Shown piece after piece: positions 16,786 through 26,792 of a DNA stretch of 64,000 nt (the first letter of the stretch is position 1; every line of letters begins with the position of its first letter). A program made the translations under genes and the position numbers. The notes beneath the pieces are model-generated. The model made no database searches, was not told the origin of the DNA, and saw only the letters and a list, made by a program, of their open reading frames with translations. The DNA is from Cryobacterium frigoriphilum (GTDB lineage Bacteria > Actinomycetota > Actinomycetes > Actinomycetales > Microbacteriaceae): the NCBI RefSeq assembly GCF_004403305.1, contig NZ_SOHE01000056.1, positions 1 through 64,000 on the forward strand, written 5' to 3'.

Positions 16786-18096
16786 CTACTTGACGCCCTT
16801 GACCCGGGACACCGCGAGCACTCCGAACAGGCCGACGACGGCGCCGCCGAGAAACAGGCCGGGGTACCCGGCGAGGGCGATGACGCCGGGGGCGGCGACG
16901 GGTACGAGGGACTGCGGCAGGGCCTGGGCGATGTTGACGACGCCGAGGTCCTTGCCGTTGTCTTCCGAGGAGGGCAGCACGTCGGTGATCAGTGCGAGGT
17001 CGACGGCGTAGAAGGCACCCATGCCGGCTCCGAGAATCAGTTCGCCGGCGAAGACGACCGCGAGGCTCGGGGCGAAGGCGATCGTGGAGAGCCCGACGAC
17101 GGCGACGAGGGCGGCGACGAGCACGAAGATTTTGCGCTTGCCGAGGCGGTCACTGAGCCAGCCGGCCACGAAGGTCGTGGACAGCACGCCGACCGTGTAG
17201 AACAGGGTCGCGTAAAAGACCTGGGTGGCGACGGTTTCGGCGGTCTCGCCGAGGTTGGCGATGAGAAAAAAGGTGAGGTACGTGGTTGCGGTCGCGGCGG
17301 CGCCGGTCAGCAGAAAGCGAGTCAGCCAGGCCCAGCCGAAGTCGGGGTTGCTGCGCGGGTTGAAGGCGAAAGATCCGAGGAATTCTTTTACCCCGAAGCT
17401 GTCCACGGGCTTGTCGAGCCGCACGCGGTCCTTCATGATGAGCGCCCAGCCAATCACGATGGCGCAGCCGACAGCGCCCGGCACCAGCATCTGCAGCGAG
17501 GTCGAGGAGAAGAGCTGCACGATGAACACGCCGAGCACGAGCGAGCCGTTCTGGGCGACGCCGACGGCGGCGGCGACGCGGCCGCGGTACTTCGGGCGGG
17601 CAGTGTCGGCCATGGTCGCGATCACGCCGGCCAGGGCGGCATTGAATCCGGTCTGGGCCAGCGCCCATCCCGCGACGACGCCGGTGACGGTCGTCGCGCT
17701 CGAGATCACGATCAGGGCCAGGTAGCCCACGAGAACGCCGGCGATGATCCAGGGGCGGCGCATGCCGAAGCGGCCGCGGGTGCGGTCGGAGAGCCGGCCG
17801 GCGAGGGGGTTCACGATCATGGCCAACAGGGCTCCGACGCCGAGCACGATTCCGAGGCTCGCGGCGCTCGTCTCGGGGGTGATTTCGTTGATCTTGAGGG
17901 CCATCGAGACGATGACCGGGGGGAGCAGGGCGATGAAGAGCCCCACCATCGCGATCGGCATGCCGACTTCTGCCCGCAGGGTACCGGCGGGGCGACGCGT
18001 GCCGGCCGCGGGGGCGGCAGGCGAAGTGGGCCCCGAGTCGGCCGAATCTGCGGCGCCTGGGGTAGTTCCGAGCGTGTTACTGACGTTTCTGGCCAC
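16786..18096 (-). CDS. MFS sugar (glucoside) permease
   Basis: 436 residues from GTG 18096, which has GGAGG 5 nt upstream. After a 45-residue polar Ala/Pro-rich tail come 12 helices, with the NPLAGRLSDRTRGRFGMRRPW loop characteristic of GPH-like/sucrose-type MFS carriers (D/R-rich loop after TM2) and a second GWLSDRLGKRK motif. Paired with the GH3 gene downstream, it most likely brings in the glucoside that the hydrolase cleaves. Transcription starts in the intergenic region that carries a candidate TetR operator. Confidence 0.82.
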   Translation of the reverse strand: MARNVSNTLGTTPGAADSADSGPTSPAAPAAGTRRPAGTLRAEVGMPIAMVGLFIALLPPVIVSMALKINEITPETSAASLGIVLGVGALLAMIVNPLAGRLSDRTRGRFGMRRPWIIAGVLVGYLALIVISSATTVTGVVAGWALAQTGFNAALAGVIATMADTARPKYRGRVAAAVGVAQNGSLVLGVFIVQLFSSTSLQMLVPGAVGCAIVIGWALIMKDRVRLDKPVDSFGVKEFLGSFAFNPRSNPDFGWAWLTRFLLTGAAATATTYLTFFLIANLGETAETVATQVFYATLFYTVGVLSTTFVAGWLSDRLGKRKIFVLVAALVAVVGLSTIAFAPSLAVVFAGELILGAGMGAFYAVDLALITDVLPSSEDNGKDLGVVNIAQALPQSLVPVAAPGVIALAGYPGLFLGGAVVGLFGVLAVSRVKGVK

Positions 18097-18154
18097 GATG
18101 CCTCCGAGCAGTCCGAGCCACCCTCATTGGCGGCAACAGCTGTAGCGTAGCACC

Positions 18155-18179
18155 CAATCCCAACCAATGGTAGGTATTG
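18155..18179. promoter_or_regulatory. Candidate TetR operator
   Basis: CAATCCCAACC-AAT-GGTAGGTATTG is an 11-bp inverted repeat (9 of 11 pairs) centred between the divergent permease and TetR genes, just before the TetR -10 box, which suits control of both. Confidence 0.55.
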
Positions 18180-18189
18180 TCAGCACTGC

Positions 18190-18195
18190 TACGGT
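18190..18195 (+). promoter_or_regulatory. -10 box TACGGT, leaderless start
   Basis: TACGGT ends 6 nt before ATG 18202 of the TetR gene. Confidence 0.5.
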
Positions 18196-18201
18196 GAACC
18201 C

Positions 18202-18816
18202 ATGAGCAACGCCGTTCCCGCCCGCCGTTACGCCAAGGGCGAGGCCAAACGCCGCGAGATTCTGGCCGCCGCGTTGCAACTCATCGCGGAGTCCGGGTAC
18301 CGCAATTCAACCCTGCAGGACGTGGCGGATGCCGTCGGCCTGACCAAGGCGGGCGTGCTGCACTACTTCGAATCCCGCGAAGACCTCATCACGCAGGTGC
18401 TTCAGGGCAGGGACGACCACGACGCCGTGCAGTTGGCCCAGGAGGCGCGGGCCGGAGCGGGCGACCGAGAGGACGACATGCTGACCCTGCTGAGCCGAGC
18501 CATCCGCCTCAATGCGTCGGTCCCCGGCATGGTGCAGCTGTACTCCAGAGTGGTCGTCGAGGCTGAGGACCCGCAGCACCCCGCGCACGACTATATTTCC
18601 GAGCGCTACGAGCTGGTAGCGGCGCGCATCGCGGCGAGCGTGCAGCAGCGGCAGAGCCTCGGCACGGCGCGCGCCGACCTCGATCCGGCGCAGGTCGCAC
18701 GAATCGTGATCGCGGTCAGCGACGGCCTGCAGCTGCAATGGATGCACGCGAGGGACGACATCGATATGTCCGTGGACTTCGACGCCGCGCTCACGCTCAT
18801 CCTCGGCCCCGCCTAG
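18202..18816 (+). CDS. TetR family transcriptional regulator
   Basis: 204 residues. The N-terminal helix-turn-helix is clear: ILAAALQLIAESGYRNSTL, DVADAVGLTKAGVLHYFESREDLI (about 17-62). The C-terminal ligand domain is of the TetR_C type seen in actinobacterial sugar or drug regulators. It is divergent from the permease/GH3 operon with a shared 105-bp regulatory gap holding a 25-bp palindrome, so it most likely represses that operon and itself until a glucoside-derived inducer is bound. The inducer is not known. Confidence 0.88.
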   Translation: MSNAVPARRYAKGEAKRREILAAALQLIAESGYRNSTLQDVADAVGLTKAGVLHYFESREDLITQVLQGRDDHDAVQLAQEARAGAGDREDDMLTLLSRAIRLNASVPGMVQLYSRVVVEAEDPQHPAHDYISERYELVAARIAASVQQRQSLGTARADLDPAQVARIVIAVSDGLQLQWMHARDDIDMSVDFDAALTLILGPA

Positions 18817-18853
18817 CCACGCGCTGCTCGTCCTGTGCGCGAACAGCGTCGGG

Positions 18854-20506
18854 TCAGTCGCGCGGGCGGTCGGAGAGCGGCCGGTTGGCGACGACCGGCA
18901 CGTGACCGGTGAAGCCGTCGCGCGCGGCCGCGATCTCGAAAATACGCCCGCGGCAGGCGTACCAGCCCGCCATCAGCCCCGGAATGATGAGCACGAGCGA
19001 GCTGATCGTGAGGGTGCCGACCGGCCAGTCGAACGCCATCAGCACGAGCACTCCGACCAGAAAGACGAGGGTGACGTAGCCCGAGTACGGGGCCCACGGC
19101 ATCCGGAACACCGGCCGCACCAGAATGCCGCGTTTCGCCCAGGCCTGCAGTCGCAACTGGCACAGCACGATCATTCCCCACGCGCTGACGATGCCGATCG
19201 CGGCCATGTTGAGCACGATTTCGAAGGCCTCATCGGGAACGATCGCGTTGAGGCCAACGCCGAGCAGCGTCACGACGCCGGTCAGCAGGATACCGCCGAA
19301 GGGCACTCCTCGGCGGCTGATCTTGCCGGCGAAGCGCGGTGCCGAGCCGGCGAGAGACATCGACCGAAGTATGCGCCCGGTGGAATACAGGCCGGCGTTG
19401 AGCGAGGACAGCGCCGCGGTCAGCACGACCAGGTTCATGATCACGTCGACGCCCTCGATGCCGATCGTGCCGAAGAACGTGACGAAGGGGCTCTCACCGG
19501 CCTTGTATGCCGTGTACGGCAACAACAGCGAGAGCAACAGAATCGACCCGACGTAGAACACCGCGATGCGAATGATGACCGTGTTGATGGCCTTCGGCAT
19601 GACCTTCTCGGGGTTCTCTGTCTCGCCGGCCGTCGTGCCGACGAGTTCGATCGAGGCGTAGGCGAACACGACGCCCTGCACGACGAGAACGGATGCGATC
19701 AGCCCGTTGGGCAACCAGCCGCCGTTCTCGCCGATCAGCGCGAACCCGGTCACGGCGCCGTCGAGCGGCGTGCCGAAGATCACCATCCAGGTGCCCACGA
19801 TGAGAAACGCCACGATCGCGAGCACCTTGATGAGCGCGAACCAGAACTCCATCTCGCCGAAGACCTTGACCGAGAGCAGGTTGAGAAACATCACGAGGGC
19901 GAGCGCGGCGAGGGCGTACAGCCACTGCGGTATCGAGCCGAACGGCGCCCAGTAGGTCGCGAAGAAGTTCATGTACAGGGCGACCGCGGTGACGTCGACG
20001 ATGGCGGTCATGGCCCAGTTGAGCCAGTACAGCCAGCCGGTCACAAACGCCGTCTTCTCACCGAAGAACTCGCGCGCGTACGACACGAAGGAGCCCGAAC
20101 TCGGGCGGTGCAGCACCAGTTCGCCGAGCGCCCGCAGAATGAGAAAGGCGAAGAAACCGCAGATCGCGTAGACGAACACGAGGGCCGGGCCGGCGCTCGC
20201 GAGGCGTCCGCCCGCGCCGAGGAACAGGCCGGTGCCGATCGCGCCGCCGATTGCGATCATCTGCACGTGGCGAGACTTGAGCCCCTTGTGCAGGGCGTCG
20301 TCTTCGTGCACGCTCAGGGCGTCTTCGATGTGTTCGAAGGGGGTTTCCTCCGGCGGGTTGGCGTGGTCGTGGTGACCGTGCGGTTCCGCGGCATTCGGTG
20401 CGGCGGCATCCGGTGCGGGCGTGGAGGAGTGCTGCGGGCCGCGGCTGGGGCTCAATTGGTGCTCGATTTCGCTGGCCGGTCGCTCGGCCTCGCTCCTTGG
20501 CGACAA
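18854..20506 (-). CDS. Amino-acid permease (APC family, CycA/AnsP/GabP-like)
   Basis: 550 residues with 12 membrane helices. The APC signature [18 protein letters not shown] begins at about residue 77, where conventional family members start, so the preceding 75 residues are an extra hydrophilic tail (with [12 protein letters not shown]). The first possible start is TTG 20506 with no strong Shine-Dalgarno; a shorter protein is possible. Other family marks are [14 protein letters not shown] and GETENPEK in the loop after TM6. It would import D-Ser/Ala/Gly, Asn or GABA with H+; the substrate cannot be chosen. Convergent with TetR, divergent from the Mrp operon. Confidence 0.85.
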   Translation of the reverse strand: MSPRSEAERPASEIEHQLSPSRGPQHSSTPAPDAAAPNAAEPHGHHDHANPPEETPFEHIEDALSVHEDDALHKGLKSRHVQMIAIGGAIGTGLFLGAGGRLASAGPALVFVYAICGFFAFLILRALGELVLHRPSSGSFVSYAREFFGEKTAFVTGWLYWLNWAMTAIVDVTAVALYMNFFATYWAPFGSIPQWLYALAALALVMFLNLLSVKVFGEMEFWFALIKVLAIVAFLIVGTWMVIFGTPLDGAVTGFALIGENGGWLPNGLIASVLVVQGVVFAYASIELVGTTAGETENPEKVMPKAINTVIIRIAVFYVGSILLLSLLLPYTAYKAGESPFVTFFGTIGIEGVDVIMNLVVLTAALSSLNAGLYSTGRILRSMSLAGSAPRFAGKISRRGVPFGGILLTGVVTLLGVGLNAIVPDEAFEIVLNMAAIGIVSAWGMIVLCQLRLQAWAKRGILVRPVFRMPWAPYSGYVTLVFLVGVLVLMAFDWPVGTLTISSLVLIIPGLMAGWYACRGRIFEIAAARDGFTGHVPVVANRPLSDRPRD

Positions 20507-20745
20507 GGAGCGGCTGTGAAGCGACGCGGGAAGTGGCCGGAAACTGCATACACGCGCGCTTCTGGCGGCGTGCGGCGTCGGCCGGGGGATAGCGCAACCC
20601 TACTCCGCGCGCCGGTTGGCCCCGGTTCACCCGCATCGCTATCGGAGGTCGGGGGTGGGAGCTTTCGCGGCGCCCCGTGTGGGTGGCCCCTGCGGTCGGG
20701 TAGACTAGCCCTTCACACCCCGACCTGACAAGCCTGGAGGCGTAC
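20507..20745. promoter_or_regulatory. Divergent promoter region and mnh promoter (-10 TAGACT)
   Basis: 239 bp between the permease and mnhA. TAGACT at 20701-20706 predicts a start near 20713, and CTGGAGG (20734-20740) is the Shine-Dalgarno for ATG 20746. No conserved RNA or strong palindrome is seen in the rest. Confidence 0.5.
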
Positions 20746-23721
20746 ATGGCACAATTCCTCCTCGCCTTCCTGGTTCTGTCGGTGTTGACCCCCTGGCTCA
20801 CCCGGCTGCTCGGCACTCGCGTGTTCTACGTCATCGCCCTGCTGCCGGCCGGCGCCTTCGCCTACACGCTCACGCAGACCGCTGCCGTCACCGCCGGCGG
20901 CGCCGTCACCCAGTTCATCCCATGGATCCCGCAGCTCGGCATCAATTTCTCGTTCCGCGTCGACACCCTCGCCTGGCTGCTCGCTCTGGTCGTGACCGGA
21001 ATCGGCGCCCTCGTGCTCATCTACTGCGCTCGCTATTTCACCGACGACGAACCCAGTCTCGGCCGGTTCGCCGCGGTGCTGCTCGCCTTCGCCGGCACCA
21101 TGTACGGCCTCGTCACCGCCGACGACATCGTGATCATGTTCATGTTCTGGGAGATCACGAGCGTGCTCTCCTACCTGCTGATCGGGCATTACACGAGCAA
21201 ACGGGAGAGCCGCGGCGCCGCGCTGCAGGCCCTCATCGTGACGACCTTCGGCGGCCTAGTGATGCTCGTCGGCGTCGTGATGCTCGCCGTCGGCGCGGGC
21301 ACCACGAGCCTCGCCGCCATCGTCGAAAACCCGGTCGCCGGCCCGATCGGCACCTGGGGCGTACTGCTCGTGCTCGTCGGCGCTCTCTCCAAGAGCGCTC
21401 TGGTGCCGTTCCACTTCTGGCTGCCCGCCGCGATGGCCGCGCCGACCCCGGTCAGCGCGTACCTGCACGCCGCCGCCATGGTCAAGGCCGGCATCTACAT
21501 CGTCGCCCGGCTCGCGCCCGGCTACGCCGACAGTGACGGCTGGCTGCCGGTGCTCGTCACGCTCGGCACCTGGACCATGCTCGTCGGTGCCTGGCGCTCG
21601 CTGCGGCAGTACGACCTCAAGCTGTTGCTTGCCTACGGCACGGTCAGCCAGCTCGGCTTTCTCATGATCGCGGTCGGCTTCAACACTCGGGACACCGCCC
21701 TCGCCGGTGCCGCACTGCTGCTCGCGCACGCCCTCTACAAGGCCACCCTGTTTCTCGTCGTCGGCGTCATCGACCACCGCGCCGGCACCCGCGACTGGCG
21801 CAAGCTCTCGGGGGTCGGCCGCAGTACCCCGGCGCTCGCGGTCATCGCGTTCATCGCCGTCGCGTCGATGGCGGGGATCCCGCCACTGTTTGGATTCGTC
21901 GCCAAGGAAGCGGTCTTCACCTCGCTGCTCGACGCCGGGCTCGGGGGCTCCCCGTGGGGGTATATCGCCCTCGCGGGAACGGCCGTGGGTTCCGTTTTGA
22001 CGGTGGCGTACAGCATCCGCTTCTTCTGGGGCGCATTCGGCACCCGCCGCGAACAGCCGGACACCGTGCTGCACGCCAGCCCCTGGGACACCCTGCTCGC
22101 GCCGGGCGTGCTCACCGTCGCTACCGTGGGCCTCGGTCTGTTCGCCTCGGCGCTCGACCCGCTGCTCGCGCCGTACGCCGACACGGTTCCGGGCGTGGGC
22201 ACCCTCACGGAGCCGCCGTACCACCTGGCGCTCTGGCACGGCCTCGAACCGGCCCTGTTCCTCAGTGCCGCGGTGGTTCTGCTCGGCGTGCTGATGTTCG
22301 CCGGCCGCCGCCGCGTCGCCCGACTGCAGGCGAAAGTGCCCGACTACGTCGATGCCGGCCGCGGCTACGGCAAAGCCATCCGTGGCGTCGACCGGATCTC
22401 CGCGCGGGTCACCCACTTCGCCCAGCGTGGCGGCCTGCCGCAGTACCTCGGCACGATCCTCGTCGTCTTCGTGCTCGCGCTCGGCTTCGCGGCGTTCGTG
22501 AACCGCACCTGGCCCGACGCCGTTGTGCTCTACGACTACCCAGGCCAGGTCGTGATTGCCCTGATCATGGGCATTTGCGCGATCATGGCCGCTCGCGTCG
22601 GGCAGCGGATGACCGCGGTCATCCTCGCGGGCGTCACCGGCTATGGCCTCGTGGCCCTGTTCGCCTTTCACGGGGCGCCCGACCTTGCCCTCACCCAGGC
22701 GCTCGTCGAGTCGATCACCCTCGTGATCTTCGTGCTCGTGCTGCGCCGCCTGCCGGCCAACATCGCCCAGCACAACAAGCCCGTGCGCCGTAAGCGCCGC
22801 CTACTGATCGGCGGACTCGTCGGTCTGGTGATGGGCACGATCGGCGTCATCTCGCTCGGTGCCCGCCAGTTCGAGAGCATCGCCGGCGCTCTGCCGCGGT
22901 TGTCGGTAGACGAGGGCCACGGTGACAACATCGTCAACGTGATGCTCGTCGACATTCGAGCCTGGGACACCATGGGTGAGGTGTCGGTTCTCATCGTCGT
23001 CGCGACCGGCGTGGCGAGCCTGCTGTTCGTGTCCGGGCGCAATGCCGTCGTGCCGCGACTCAAGGAGTCCCGCAGCCTGCGCTCGGTCGCCAACCGCCGC
23101 CGAGTGGTGCCCGACCCGGAACTCTCGAGCGAGGGCCACGCCGTCAGCCGCCAGGCATTCTTGCTCGCCGGCCGCAAGAACGCCCCGCGCAGCCGCTCGA
23201 TCCTGATCGAGGTGCTGGTGCGGCTGCTGTTTCACCCCGCCATGATCGTGTCGATCTACCTGCTCTTCGCCGGCCACAACCTGCCGGGCGGTGGCTTCGC
23301 CGGCGGCCTGCTCGCCGGCCTCGCCCTCGTCGCACGATATCTGGCCGGCGGACGGTACGAGCTCAGCGAAGCCGCCCCGATCGACCCGGGCAAGATCCTC
23401 GGCCTCGGCGTGATCCTCGCCGTGGGCATGAGCGTCGTCTCGCTGTTCTTCGACGGGATTCCCCTCGAATCGGCGTACGTCACCGCGACCGTTCCCGTGC
23501 TCGGGGACCTGTCGTTCGGCACCTCGACCATCTTCGACATTGGGGTGTACCTCGTCGTGATCGGCCTGAGCTACGACATTCTGCGCAGCCTCGGCAGCGA
23601 GATCGACCGGCAGAGCGAGGCCGCCGAGATCGGCCCGCGGCCGGCACCGTCGTCCGCGCCCGAACCTGCGCCCGAACCCAGACCCGAGACCGAGACCGAG
23701 ACCGAGGGGGCCACCCGATGA
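20746..23721 (+). CDS. mnhA: Na+/H+ antiporter subunit A, fused A+B type
   Basis: 991 residues. The bulk (about 1-770) is the Mrp/Mnh subunit A, homologous to NuoL, with proton-channel motifs such as VPFHFWLPAAMAAPTPVSAYLHAA split by LLAYGTVSQLGF. The last about 170 residues (from LIEVLVRLLFHPAMIV) are a complete MnhB domain, so no separate mnhB exists; this A/B fusion is common in actinobacteria. It is the first gene of a six-gene operon (A/B, C, D, E, F, G) with stop/start overlaps. The complex exchanges cytoplasmic Na+ for H+ for alkali and salt tolerance. It ends in a Glu/Pro/Thr tail (PAPEPRPETETETE). Confidence 0.95.
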   Translation: MAQFLLAFLVLSVLTPWLTRLLGTRVFYVIALLPAGAFAYTLTQTAAVTAGGAVTQFIPWIPQLGINFSFRVDTLAWLLALVVTGIGALVLIYCARYFTDDEPSLGRFAAVLLAFAGTMYGLVTADDIVIMFMFWEITSVLSYLLIGHYTSKRESRGAALQALIVTTFGGLVMLVGVVMLAVGAGTTSLAAIVENPVAGPIGTWGVLLVLVGALSKSALVPFHFWLPAAMAAPTPVSAYLHAAAMVKAGIYIVARLAPGYADSDGWLPVLVTLGTWTMLVGAWRSLRQYDLKLLLAYGTVSQLGFLMIAVGFNTRDTALAGAALLLAHALYKATLFLVVGVIDHRAGTRDWRKLSGVGRSTPALAVIAFIAVASMAGIPPLFGFVAKEAVFTSLLDAGLGGSPWGYIALAGTAVGSVLTVAYSIRFFWGAFGTRREQPDTVLHASPWDTLLAPGVLTVATVGLGLFASALDPLLAPYADTVPGVGTLTEPPYHLALWHGLEPALFLSAAVVLLGVLMFAGRRRVARLQAKVPDYVDAGRGYGKAIRGVDRISARVTHFAQRGGLPQYLGTILVVFVLALGFAAFVNRTWPDAVVLYDYPGQVVIALIMGICAIMAARVGQRMTAVILAGVTGYGLVALFAFHGAPDLALTQALVESITLVIFVLVLRRLPANIAQHNKPVRRKRRLLIGGLVGLVMGTIGVISLGARQFESIAGALPRLSVDEGHGDNIVNVMLVDIRAWDTMGEVSVLIVVATGVASLLFVSGRNAVVPRLKESRSLRSVANRRRVVPDPELSSEGHAVSRQAFLLAGRKNAPRSRSILIEVLVRLLFHPAMIVSIYLLFAGHNLPGGGFAGGLLAGLALVARYLAGGRYELSEAAPIDPGKILGLGVILAVGMSVVSLFFDGIPLESAYVTATVPVLGDLSFGTSTIFDIGVYLVVIGLSYDILRSLGSEIDRQSEAAEIGPRPAPSSAPEPAPEPRPETETETEGATR

Positions 23722-24311
23722 GCGCGTCCCTGACCCTGGTCATCGTGATGGCCGTCATGTACGCGGCCGGTGTCTACGTGATGCTCGAACGCAGCCTCAC
23801 CCGGGTGCTGATCGGTTTCCTGCTGGTCGGCAACGCCACCAACCTGTTGATCTTCATCATGAGCGGCCGCCCGGGCAGCTCCCCGATCGTGACCGGCACG
23901 AGCCTCGACGACAGCATGGTCGACCCGATCCCGCAGGTGCTCATGCTCACCGCGATCGTGATCAACTTCGGCATCACCGCACTGTTGCTCGCCCTGATCT
24001 ACCGATCCTGGTGGCTTGCGCAGCTCGGCGACGAGGGCGATACCCTCACCGACGAGCACGCGGCCGAGACACCGGCCGAGGTCGACGAGACCTTCCGCTC
24101 CTCGTCCGACGACGACGACGCCATCGCCGAATCGATCGACGAATTCGAACGCGGTGACGGCGCCCACAGCGACGAGGAAGGCACCGGCGCTGCTGCCGGC
24201 GCCGCGGCGCACGCGGCGGATGCACCCCGGCACGCGCCTCCAGTCGTCGTCGCTCCGAAACCCGCCGACCAAGACCGCGCCACCCGCCCCGGCGAGGAGG
24301 GCTCCCGATGA
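23718..24311 (+). CDS. mnhC: Na+/H+ antiporter subunit C with acidic C-terminal extension
   Basis: 197 residues. The first about 110 are the NuoK-like MnhC protein with three helices, including the TM2 segment LIGFLLVGNATNLLIFIMSG. The remaining about 85 residues, from EGDTLTDEH on, are a strongly acidic, disordered tail (DDDDAIAESIDEFE, then an Ala-rich stretch) not found in typical 110-115 residue MnhC. It overlaps mnhA by 4 bp (ATGA) and mnhD by 4 bp. Confidence 0.93.
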   Translation: MSASLTLVIVMAVMYAAGVYVMLERSLTRVLIGFLLVGNATNLLIFIMSGRPGSSPIVTGTSLDDSMVDPIPQVLMLTAIVINFGITALLLALIYRSWWLAQLGDEGDTLTDEHAAETPAEVDETFRSSSDDDDAIAESIDEFERGDGAHSDEEGTGAAAGAAAHAADAPRHAPPVVVAPKPADQDRATRPGEEGSR

Positions 24312-25915
24312 CCGCCCTCGTACCCCTGATCGTGGCCCTGCCGCTGCTCGGCGCCGCGATCGCCCTGATGCTCGGTCAGCGCCGCCGGCTGCAGGTGATC
24401 GTGAGCATCATGAGTCTCAGCGCGGCGGCGGTGATGAGCGCGGTGCTGCTCGTGGCCGTCGACCGGACCGGCCCGGCCGTGGTGAAGGTCGGCGGTTGGG
24501 AGGCGCCGTGGGGCATCGTGCTCGTCGTCGACCGGCTCTCGGCGATCATGCTGCTGATCGCCGCCCTGATGCTGCTCGGGGTGCTGATCTTCGCGGTCGG
24601 CCAGGGCATCATCGACGGTGACGCCGAAGCCCCCGTCTCGATCTTCCACCCCACCTACCTGGTGCTCGCGGCCGGGCTGTTCAACGCCTTCGTCGCCGGC
24701 GACCTCTTCACCATGTACGTCGGCTTTGAGATGTTGCTCTCGGCCAGCTACGTCTTGCTGACCCTCGGCGGCACGGGAGCGCGCATCCGCGTCGGCATCA
24801 CTTATATCGTCGTGAGCCTGGTGTCGTCGCTGCTGTTTCTCAGCGCGATCGCGCTGATCTACGGCGCGACCGGAACCGTCACGCTCGCCCTGATCGCCGA
24901 GCGGATGCCGCAGCTCCCCGGCGACGTGCAGCTGATCCTCGGGCTGTTGTTGCTGATCGCCTTCGGGGTGAAGGCCGCGGTCTTTCCGATGTCGTTCTGG
25001 CTGCCCGACTCGTATCCGACCGCGCCGGCGCCGGTCACGGCCGTCTTCGCGGGACTGCTGACCAAGGTTGGCGTCTACGCCATCCTGCGCACGCAGACGC
25101 TGTTCTTTCCCGAGAACCAGTTCTCGGTGCCGCTGATGGTCGTCGCGGCGCTGACCATGCTCGTCGGCATTCTCGGCGCCCTCGCCCAGGCCGACATCAA
25201 GCGCTTGCTGTCGTTCACGCTCGTGAGCCACATTGGCTACATGCTGTTCGGTATCGCCATCGGCACGCCGCTCGCGATCGCCGCGACGATCTTCTATGTG
25301 GTGCACCACATCACGGTGCAGACGACGCTGTTTCTCGCGGCGGGGCTGATCGATCGGGTCGGCGGCACGACCTCGCTGTCCCGACTGGGCGGCCTGCTGA
25401 AATCGGCGCCGCTGGTGGCGATCCTGTTCTTCCTCGGCGCGCTCAACCTCGGCGGCATCCCGCCGTTCTCCGGGTTCCTCGGCAAGATCGCCCTGTTCCA
25501 GGCCGGCACCATCCTCGGCGACCCGATCATCTACGTGCTGATCGGCGCCGGCGCGCTCACCTCGCTGCTCACCCTCTATGCCCTCGCCCGGGCCTGGAAC
25601 ATGGCGTTCTGGCGACCGAAGAAAGAGGTCGCCGACTTCACGTCGACCATGTCGGCCTCGCTCGTCGAAGACCCGCAGGATGAGGGCATCGTGCTGAAGA
25701 AGACGATCTCCCCGCTCATGATCGGGGCGACGACGTCGATGCTCGTGCTGACCCTCGGCCTGTCGGTGTTCGCTGGGCCGATCTTCGAGCTCACTGCGCG
25801 GGCGGCCGCCAACATCAGCTCGCCGTCGACGTACATCGACGCCGTGTTCCCGAACGGTACCGGCTACATCGAGGGCACCAATCGTGGCACCAATTTCGAG
25901 GGCGGCACCGAGTGA
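24308..25915 (+). CDS. mnhD: Na+/H+ antiporter subunit D
   Basis: 535 residues, 14 helices, NuoN/NuoM-like. It carries the proton-translocation motif FGVKAAVFPMSFWLPDSYPTAP with the conserved Lys, and ADIKRLLSFTLVSHIGYM. It is the second large channel subunit of the Mrp complex beside MnhA. ATG overlaps the mnhC stop, and its own stop overlaps mnhE. Confidence 0.95.
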   Translation: MTALVPLIVALPLLGAAIALMLGQRRRLQVIVSIMSLSAAAVMSAVLLVAVDRTGPAVVKVGGWEAPWGIVLVVDRLSAIMLLIAALMLLGVLIFAVGQGIIDGDAEAPVSIFHPTYLVLAAGLFNAFVAGDLFTMYVGFEMLLSASYVLLTLGGTGARIRVGITYIVVSLVSSLLFLSAIALIYGATGTVTLALIAERMPQLPGDVQLILGLLLLIAFGVKAAVFPMSFWLPDSYPTAPAPVTAVFAGLLTKVGVYAILRTQTLFFPENQFSVPLMVVAALTMLVGILGALAQADIKRLLSFTLVSHIGYMLFGIAIGTPLAIAATIFYVVHHITVQTTLFLAAGLIDRVGGTTSLSRLGGLLKSAPLVAILFFLGALNLGGIPPFSGFLGKIALFQAGTILGDPIIYVLIGAGALTSLLTLYALARAWNMAFWRPKKEVADFTSTMSASLVEDPQDEGIVLKKTISPLMIGATTSMLVLTLGLSVFAGPIFELTARAAANISSPSTYIDAVFPNGTGYIEGTNRGTNFEGGTE

Positions 25916-26526
25916 GCACCCCGCGGGAACGCCTGGCCGCGGTCGGCAACCAGATTCCGCCGCTGATCGCCCTGATCGTGCTGTGGATGCTGCTCTGGGG
26001 CGAGTTCAGCTGGCTGAACCTGCTGGTCGGCCTCAGTGTTGGCCTCATCGTGACCGTCGCGTTTTACCTGGTGCCGGTGCAACTGAGCGGGCGGCTGCAT
26101 CCGTGGCACACCCTCGTGTTTTTCGTGCGCCTGCTGCGGGACATCGTGCGCGCCTCGGTCGACGTGGCCTGGCTCGCGGTCAAGCCGGGTCTGACCACCA
26201 GCAACGCGATTCTGGCGATCGAACTCCGCACCCGCAGCGACCTGATTCTGACCTGGACGGCCGTCGCCACCTCGATCGTGCCCGGCTCGATCGTCGTCGA
26301 CATCGATCGGGAGTCGTCGACCCTGTTCCTGCACGTGCTCAACATGCACAGCGCCCGCGACATCGAACGCTTCCGCCGTCAGGTTCTGGACACCGAACGA
26401 CGCATCGTGCGCGGTTTCGGTTCCCGCGAAGACGTCGAGCGGATGCGCGGGGTCCGCCCTGAAAATCGGCTGTCGGCCCGGCGCGCGGCCCGCGCCGACA
26501 GGCCTCTGAAGAAGGGACTCTCATGA
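25912..26526 (+). CDS. mnhE: Na+/H+ antiporter subunit E
   Basis: 204 residues. Two N-terminal helices (about 17-50, with LIVLWMLLWGEFSWLNLLVG) and the conserved segment DVAWLAVKPGLTTSNAILAIELRT followed by TAVATSIVPGSIVVDI are characteristic of MnhE. A longer basic C-terminus extends past the usual end. GTG 25912 overlaps the mnhD stop (GTGA). Confidence 0.93.
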   Translation: MSTPRERLAAVGNQIPPLIALIVLWMLLWGEFSWLNLLVGLSVGLIVTVAFYLVPVQLSGRLHPWHTLVFFVRLLRDIVRASVDVAWLAVKPGLTTSNAILAIELRTRSDLILTWTAVATSIVPGSIVVDIDRESSTLFLHVLNMHSARDIERFRRQVLDTERRIVRGFGSREDVERMRGVRPENRLSARRAARADRPLKKGLS

Positions 26527-26792
26527 TGCTGCAGATTGTGGCCGTGGTCGCCTCCGCGATGTTCGCCGTCGGCGCGCTCTGCGCCGTGTACCGCATCGTC
26601 GTCGGCCCGAGCGTGCTCGACCGGGTCATCGCCTCCGACGTGCTCGTCGCGACGATCATCTGCGCCCTCGGCGCCGAGATGGCGCTCAACCGGCACACCG
26701 ACACCCTGCCGGTGTTGCTCGTGCTCGCCCTGTTCGCGGTGCTCGGCTCGCTCAGCGTCGCCCGGTTTCTGCCGGCCAGGGACAGCGCATGA
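26523..26792 (+). CDS. mnhF: Na+/H+ antiporter subunit F
   Basis: 89 residues, three helices, with YRIVVGPSVLDRVIASDVL, the hallmark of MnhF/PhaF. Normal length. Overlaps mnhE and mnhG by 4 bp each. Confidence 0.93.
   Translation: MMLQIVAVVASAMFAVGALCAVYRIVVGPSVLDRVIASDVLVATIICALGAEMALNRHTDTLPVLLVLALFAVLGSLSVARFLPARDSA

Noticed and set aside
18902..20728. 608-codon plus-strand frame opposite the amino-acid permease
   Set aside because: Antisense to a gene with clear APC motifs; His/Asp/Arg-rich composition of a shadow frame.
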